Assembly (NCBI GenBank): GCA_026387935.1
Contig: JAPLKU010000019.1
Span: forward strand, 62,001 to 126,000
Origin: Gemmatimonadota bacterium
Lineage (GTDB): Bacteria > Gemmatimonadota > Gemmatimonadetes > Gemmatimonadales > Gemmatimonadaceae
Direction: 5' to 3'
Length of the DNA stretch: 64,000 bases
The notes beneath the pieces were generated by a model. It ran no database searches. It was given only the letters and a program-made list of their open reading frames with translations, and had not been told where the DNA came from. This document shows, one piece after another, positions 60,301-64,000 of the stretch (positions are counted from its first letter, which is position 1; each line of letters starts with the position of its first letter). Made by a program: the position numbers and the translations under genes.

Positions 60301-61488
60301 ATGCCGCCCTGGGCCATCGCCGTGCTGCCGTGGATTGTCATGCCGATCGGGCTGGTCTGGCGTGCGCGCGGGAGCAAGGATCTCGCGGATTACTCGGCTG
60401 ACCCTGCGGCGGACGCGGCCCTGGTGAGCATCATCGTTCCGGCGCGCAACGAGGCGCGGAACATCGAGCGGTGCCTGATGTCGATTCTCACGACTACGTG
60501 GCCGCGGATGGAGTTGTTTGTCGTGGACGATCATTCGGACGATGGCACCGGCGAAATCGCGCGGCGGATGGCAGCCGGCGATTCGCGCGTGACGATCATT
60601 GATGCCCCGCCCCTCCCCGATGGCTGGTTTGGCAAGCAGTGGGCCTGCCACACGGCGGTGCAGCGCGCGAAGGGAACTGTTTTCGTTTTCACGGATGCGG
60701 ATACCATGCACGCGCCCGAACTCATCGCGCGCACGATTACCGCGATGCGCACCCGCGGCGCGGACATGGTCAGCGTGATGGGCACGCAGGAACTCGGCAC
60801 CTTCTGGGAGCGTGTCGTGATGCCGCAGGTGTTTGTCCTTCTCCTCACGCGGTTCGGCAACAGCGAACGCATGAGCCGCTCCACGAATCCGTACAACAAA
60901 ATTGCCAATGGCCAGTTTTTCGTACTGGGCCGCGCGGCGTATGAAACGATTGGCGGTCACGAGGCGGTGCGCAGTCATGTGGCCGAGGACATGCGCATTG
61001 CGCAGGAACTCTGCAGAACGGGGCACGAGGTGCACATTGTGCAGGGGCTCGACTACCTCAGCACGCGCATGTACGCCGGGCTGGGTGAACTGATTCGTGG
61101 TTGGGGAAAGAATGTCTACGCTGCTGGGCGCGACACCATCAAGCTCGGGCCAGTGGGCAAGACGCTGCTCCGACTCGTTTTTCCCATTCCGCCGCTCTGG
61201 TATGTGGCGCCGGCGCTCCTCGCGCTCATTTCGCTTGCGGGTTTCCTTCCCATCGCCGTCCTCTGGTGGGGCGCAGCTGCGTACGGCGTGACGACACTAT
61301 TCTGGATGGCGATTGCCGTGCAGGCCAAGACGCCATTCTGGTACGGATTTCTCCATCCCCTCGGAGCGTTCATGATGTTCGTGCTCTTCGTACGCGCCGC
61401 CTGGCGCGGCGACCATGTGGAATGGAAGGGACGCGAGTATCGGTCGGTGTCGCCCGTGTCGGTGTCGCCCGTGACGGGGTCGCAATGA
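60301..61488 (+). CDS. Membrane-associated family 2 glycosyltransferase
   Basis: 395 residues from the ATG at 60301. One N-terminal helix, then the GT-A domain: VSIIVPARNEARNIERCLMS, VVDDHSDDGTGEIARR, the DxD region VFTDADTMHAPE and the EDMRIAQELCRTGHEVHIVQ with the catalytic Glu/Asp. Three to four C-terminal helices follow. It transfers a sugar to a lipid acceptor such as a carotenoid or hydroxy lipid (crtQ-like/hopanoid GT2). The C-terminal tail has a tandem SVSPV repeat. Overlaps the HAD gene by 4 bp. Confidence 0.85.
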   Translation: MPPWAIAVLPWIVMPIGLVWRARGSKDLADYSADPAADAALVSIIVPARNEARNIERCLMSILTTTWPRMELFVVDDHSDDGTGEIARRMAAGDSRVTIIDAPPLPDGWFGKQWACHTAVQRAKGTVFVFTDADTMHAPELIARTITAMRTRGADMVSVMGTQELGTFWERVVMPQVFVLLLTRFGNSERMSRSTNPYNKIANGQFFVLGRAAYETIGGHEAVRSHVAEDMRIAQELCRTGHEVHIVQGLDYLSTRMYAGLGELIRGWGKNVYAAGRDTIKLGPVGKTLLRLVFPIPPLWYVAPALLALISLAGFLPIAVLWWGAAAYGVTTLFWMAIAVQAKTPFWYGFLHPLGAFMMFVLFVRAAWRGDHVEWKGREYRSVSPVSVSPVTGSQ

Positions 61489-62144
61489 CCGCTCGCAAGC
61501 TCCCGGCCGTGCTCTTCGACATGGACGGCACGTTACTCGACTCCATTGAGCTGATTCTCGCCGGCGCGGTGTTCGCCTTTGAGGGGCGCGAGGGCAACCG
61601 GCCCACCCGCGACGAGTGGCGCGCACTTATTGGAACCCCGCTCGACGCCATGCTGGCCAAGTGGTCGAGCGGCCCCGAGGATGTGCTCCTGCTCAGAGCA
61701 CGCTACCGCCAGTTCCAGCTGGAGAACCACGATTCCTACGTGAGTCTCTACGACGGCGTGGAGTCCGCGCTGCGCGAGCTGCACGCCCGCGGTCATCCGC
61801 TTGGCATCGTGAGCAGCAAGCTCGATGCCGGCATCCGCCGCTCAATGGACTTCTACAAACTCACGCCGCTGTTCGATGTGATCGTGGGAATGGATCACAC
61901 CGCGCACCACAAACCGCATCCCGAGCCGGTGCGCTTCGCGCTGGGCAAGCTCGGTGTTGCGCCGAACGACGCCATCTTCGTCGGAGATTCTCCGCACGAC
62001 ATTGAGTCGGGCAATGCGGCAGGGGTGGAAACCGTCGGCGTTACGTGGGGGGCGTTTTCACGCGAAGAGATCGCGCACGCCAATCCGAACGCATGGATCG
62101 CGTCGATGCCCGAGTTGATGCCACTCGTGGATCGCGCCCGGTAA
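61485..62144 (+). CDS. HAD-family phosphatase (phosphoglycolate phosphatase-like)
   Basis: 219 residues. Motif I FDMDGTLLDS at residues 11-20 holds the nucleophile Asp, motif II is GIVSSKLDA, motif III includes HHKPHPEPVRFALG (Lys), and motif IV is FVGDSPHDIESGNAAG. The small cap (about 20-85) fits Gph/PpaX-type enzymes. It dephosphorylates small molecules such as phosphoglycolate or pyrophosphate. The ATG at 61485 overlaps the glycosyltransferase stop. Confidence 0.88.
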   Translation: MTARKLPAVLFDMDGTLLDSIELILAGAVFAFEGREGNRPTRDEWRALIGTPLDAMLAKWSSGPEDVLLLRARYRQFQLENHDSYVSLYDGVESALRELHARGHPLGIVSSKLDAGIRRSMDFYKLTPLFDVIVGMDHTAHHKPHPEPVRFALGKLGVAPNDAIFVGDSPHDIESGNAAGVETVGVTWGAFSREEIAHANPNAWIASMPELMPLVDRAR

Positions 62145-62265
62145 ACACACGATACGCAATGGAACGGGTGTCATCGCAGTGAGTTGATGATGGATCTGCC
62201 GGACGGCTGGGCGACCGCCCTCGCGGCTCCCAGCGGTCGCGGCCCGGGTTGGCCGCCTCCGCGCC

Positions 62266-62508
62266 ATGATCACTTCGGCGACCGGTGCGGCGGTGGAACT
62301 GCACCTTCGGGCTATGCTCGGGCGAGTGGCCAACGACACGGACTGGCTGGACGAGTTTGAATCCCGGCTGAGGGGGCTCTCGAGGCGTTCACCGGCGGTA
62401 GACCGTCCGGAGATCGTCGCGCTCCTGCTGCTCCGTGCTCCCGCCGCACGCACCGGGCAAACCCGCCCGGCCAGGCCAATCGGCACCCTTATAGATGGTG
62501 CTCGCTAG
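62266..62508 (+). CDS. Possible small protein (80 aa)
   Basis: ITSATGAAVELHLRAMLGRV is followed by acidic and Arg-rich stretches. No family recognised and no clear ribosome-binding site. It fills part of the 62,145-62,721 gap; a hairpin with a T-tract at 62,587 would end its transcript. May be spurious. Confidence 0.3.
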   Translation: MITSATGAAVELHLRAMLGRVANDTDWLDEFESRLRGLSRRSPAVDRPEIVALLLLRAPAARTGQTRPARPIGTLIDGAR

Positions 62509-62586
62509 CCCCTAGCCATCGGCCCGGCAAGCAATTATCGTTATTGGGCTGGGTCGACCACATCGGCCGTCCCAGCACTGACTGAC

Positions 62587-62620
62587 TTGGGCCTCGCTCA
62601 ACGCGGTGCCCTTTTTCTTT
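62587..62620 (+). terminator. Hairpin with T-tract 100 bp upstream of the cold-shock gene
   Basis: GGGC...CGC and GCG...GCCC form an imperfect stem (62587-62609) followed by TTTTTCTTTTT (62610-62620). It either ends an upstream transcript or is an attenuator inside a long cold-shock leader. Confidence 0.5.
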
Positions 62621-62721
62621 TTCAGTCGAACCGGCGTGGCGGATTTTCCACGAAACAACACGTAGTCGGGAAGTACGGCAAAGTCCGAACTCCGACCACA
62701 CCATCAGGAAGGAGTTTTACA

Positions 62722-62934
62722 ATGCGTACGACCGGCACAGTGAAGTGGTTCAACGACGACAAGGGTTTCGGCTTCATCACGCCTTCGGACGGTTCGAAGG
62801 ATTGCTTCGTGCATCACTCGGCCATCCAGGCACAGGGCTTCAAGAGCCTGGCCGAAGGCCAGAAGGTTGAGTTCGACGTGGTTCAGGGCCAGAAGGGTCC
62901 GGCCGCCGAGAACGTCGTCAAGGTTGGCGAGTAA
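62722..62934 (+). CDS. Cold-shock protein (CspA family)
   Basis: 70 residues, a single cold-shock domain. RNP-1 is KGFGFIT and RNP-2 is [20 protein letters not shown] is the family start. It binds single-stranded RNA and prevents structure. The ATG at 62722 has aaggag 9 bp upstream. A leader of up to about 200 nt precedes it, as usual for cold-shock mRNAs. Confidence 0.96.
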   Translation: MRTTGTVKWFNDDKGFGFITPSDGSKDCFVHHSAIQAQGFKSLAEGQKVEFDVVQGQKGPAAENVVKVGE

Positions 62935-62973
62935 CACGCCAATTTACCCGCCGCGACGAATAGGGAGAACGCG

Positions 62974-63168
62974 ATGATCGAAGTCACCCTCGATGAAGGC
63001 GATAAGATCGACTGGGCACTCAAGACCTTCAAAAAGAAAGTCATGAAGTCTGGTCTCCTCAAGGAATTGCGGAAGCGCCGGCATTATGTGAAGCCGAGCG
63101 CTGCCCGTCAGCTCAAATCGGCGGCAGCTCGCCGTCGCGGCAAGACGAAGAAGCGGCGCGAGACGTAG
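62974..63168 (+). CDS. rpsU: 30S ribosomal protein S21
   Basis: 64 residues: IEVTLDEGDKIDWALKTFKK is the S21 N terminus, followed by the basic helix KSGLLKELRKRRHYVKPSAA and the Arg/Lys tail. It helps start translation on the small subunit. It lies 39 bp after the cold-shock gene with agggaga before the ATG. Confidence 0.94.
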   Translation: MIEVTLDEGDKIDWALKTFKKKVMKSGLLKELRKRRHYVKPSAARQLKSAAARRRGKTKKRRET

Positions 63169-63182
63169 TCGCCCGTTTCGAC

Positions 63183-63222
63183 CAATCGCGCGCGCCAGGA
63201 ATCATTCCGGCGCGCGCGATTG
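63183..63222 (+). terminator. Strong hairpin after rpsU
   Basis: CAATCGCGCGCGCC (63183-63196) pairs perfectly with GGCGCGCGCGATTG (63209-63222); inner GGAAT/ATTCC adds 5 bp. No T-tract follows, so it may slow decay or be a processing site rather than a full terminator. Confidence 0.5.
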
Positions 63223-63264
63223 CGTGTCACCAACAAATAATTCAGCCCCCCGGGGGAAAAGCCG

Positions 63265-63582
63265 ATGATCAAGGATGTCAACTTCGAGCACGACGGCCGC
63301 AAGTATGAATGCACCGTCGAGACTCAGCGCGGAGCCGGCGGCCAGGCGCGGTGGTGGTTCTCCGTGACCGGAGACCAGCAGCGCTACGCCCCGATCGAAG
63401 CCGTGTCCAGCGATACGCAGGCCTCGGTCAAGACGCGCATCATCGCCTTCTACAAGCAGCACCTCTTCATTCGCTCGCAGCCCCCCGCCGCCCGTGGTCA
63501 CTTTGGGCAGCGCGGCCGTCCACCTGCCGCCATCAAGGCGCTGCAGGCGGAAAACGCTGCAGCAGACGCCGCCGGCCAGTAG
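63265..63582 (+). CDS. Unknown small basic protein
   Basis: 105 residues. MIKDVNFEHDGRKYECTVET opens a compact beta-rich domain (ARWWFSVTGDQQRYAPIEAV), then a helix (VKTRIIAFYKQHLFIRSQPP) and a Gly/Arg/Ala-rich disordered tail. cgggggaaaag lies before the ATG. Its place after csp and rpsU suggests an RNA-related or growth-linked role, but I recognise no family. Confidence 0.7.
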   Translation: MIKDVNFEHDGRKYECTVETQRGAGGQARWWFSVTGDQQRYAPIEAVSSDTQASVKTRIIAFYKQHLFIRSQPPAARGHFGQRGRPPAAIKALQAENAAADAAGQ

Positions 63583-63612
63583 GGGTTTTTAGACCGCGGT
63601 CAGGTTTTTCGG

Positions 63613-63650
63613 AGAGCCGGTCGAGCTAGCGTGCTAGCTTGGCCGGCTCT
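63613..63650. terminator. Intrinsic terminator between converging genes
   Basis: AGAGCCGG (63613-63620) and CCGGCTCT (63643-63650) close a stem with inner AGCTAGC/GCTAGCT; TCTGCTTTT follows. It overlaps the end of the minus-strand gene. Confidence 0.75.
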
Positions 63651-64000
63651 TCTGCTTTTCCGGCCATCAGCTTGGACTGAAAGCGCTGCGCCTCGGTGAC
63701 GCGCTCCATCTCGATGGCCAGCGCGTCTACCGACTGCTGCAGCTGCTCGATCTGGGGCGCAAGCGTGTTCGTTCCGCTCGCCAGCGCGTCCGACCGGCGG
63801 TCCATGCGCCGCGCAAAGGCGCGCGCGAGCGGCAATCCGACCACGCAAAACCCGATCGTGATGAAAAACGCCAGGGAAATGTCTACCGCGCCCTGCGGAA
63901 CGGCGTTCCTGAGGTTGAAGTCCGAGGGAATGTTGATCGTCGGGTTGCCGCCATTGCGAACGCCGTTCCGGATGTCGTTCCGGATGTCGTTCCGGAGCTG
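63626..64000 (-). CDS. Membrane-anchored coiled-coil protein, N-terminal part cut by window edge
   Basis: The frame is open from the window end (base 64000) through 124 codons to the stop at 63626. It starts with polar repeats (RNDIRNDIRNGVRNGGN) that come from a tandem 12-bp DNA unit. One membrane helix follows (DISLAFFITIGFCVVGLPLA), then a basic RRMDRR and a coiled coil (QIEQLQQSVDALAIEMERVT). Function unknown; the real start lies outside. Confidence 0.6.
   Translation of the reverse strand, partial: QLRNDIRNDIRNGVRNGGNPTINIPSDFNLRNAVPQGAVDISLAFFITIGFCVVGLPLARAFARRMDRRSDALASGTNTLAPQIEQLQQSVDALAIEMERVTEAQRFQSKLMAGKAEEPAKLAR

Overview
The window looks like chromosomal DNA from a high-GC Gram-negative soil bacterium, most probably a member of the Gemmatimonadota. 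The grounds are the high GC, TonB-dependent receptors with carboxypeptidase-regulatory N-terminal domains, a SusC/SusD-type pair, a very large Ser/Thr kinase with a C-terminal repeat region, S9, M14 and M55 exopeptidases with signal peptides, and frequent GTG starts and ATGA-type overlaps. This is inferred from gene content; there is no rRNA to confirm it. There are no CRISPR arrays, prophages or transposases. It reads as an ordinary chromosome arm with several small decayed genes.

Layout. 1-2,871: the end of aconitase, a decayed small gene, a lipid kinase, then two tandem exported peroxiredoxin-like genes. Each of these has an in-frame UGA exactly where the peroxidatic Cys belongs, followed by a SECIS-like stem-loop. 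They are almost certainly selenoproteins and are the most interesting feature of the window. 2,942-4,940: AguB/AguA (agmatine to putrescine). 5,292-6,637: QueC/QueE (7-deazaguanine). 6,708-12,437: NlpC/P60 peptidase, a TonB-dependent receptor and an MsbA-like ABC exporter. 12,780-15,786: lactate permease, a lone GspF-domain protein and an acyltransferase, all overlapping. 15,833-20,485: small membrane proteins, a DUF4956 protein with a CotH-like secreted protein, and an exported amidase. 20,707-22,641: an orphan pilin, a cupredoxin, tRNA-Gln and a DinB-family protein. 22,763-27,519: a SusC/SusD pair and a lipoprotein. 27,736-30,101: tRNA-Ala, a threonine dehydratase-like enzyme and RNase Z.

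30,053-34,286 is a tight minus-strand operon: dehydrogenase, cysteine-desulfurase-like protein, lipoprotein, thioesterase, DUF2203. 34,680-37,054: MgtE and an EamA exporter. 37,130-39,716: SURF1 and acyl-CoA dehydrogenase. 39,907-40,431: an Ig-like pseudogene. 40,593-44,580: DUF72, RidA, a PLP dehydratase, a VapBC toxin-antitoxin pair with a perfect operator, and a DppA-like peptidase. 44,703-46,525: a tiny ORF coupled to an alpha/beta hydrolase. 46,529-49,966: a manganese locus (mntR-like, usp, mntH, an MntR-type operator and a divergent outer-membrane barrel). 49,977-57,527: M14 carboxypeptidase overlapping the big Ser/Thr kinase, divergent from an S9 peptidase. 57,742-62,144: PAP2, Nudix, a dicarboxylate symporter, a glycosyltransferase and a HAD phosphatase. 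62,722-64,000: cold-shock protein, ribosomal protein S21, a small unknown and an edge-truncated membrane/coiled-coil protein.

Intergenic spaces repeatedly carry long imperfect palindromes (10,484; 27,980; 29,060; 34,306; 57,570) that go beyond simple terminators and partly share sequence.
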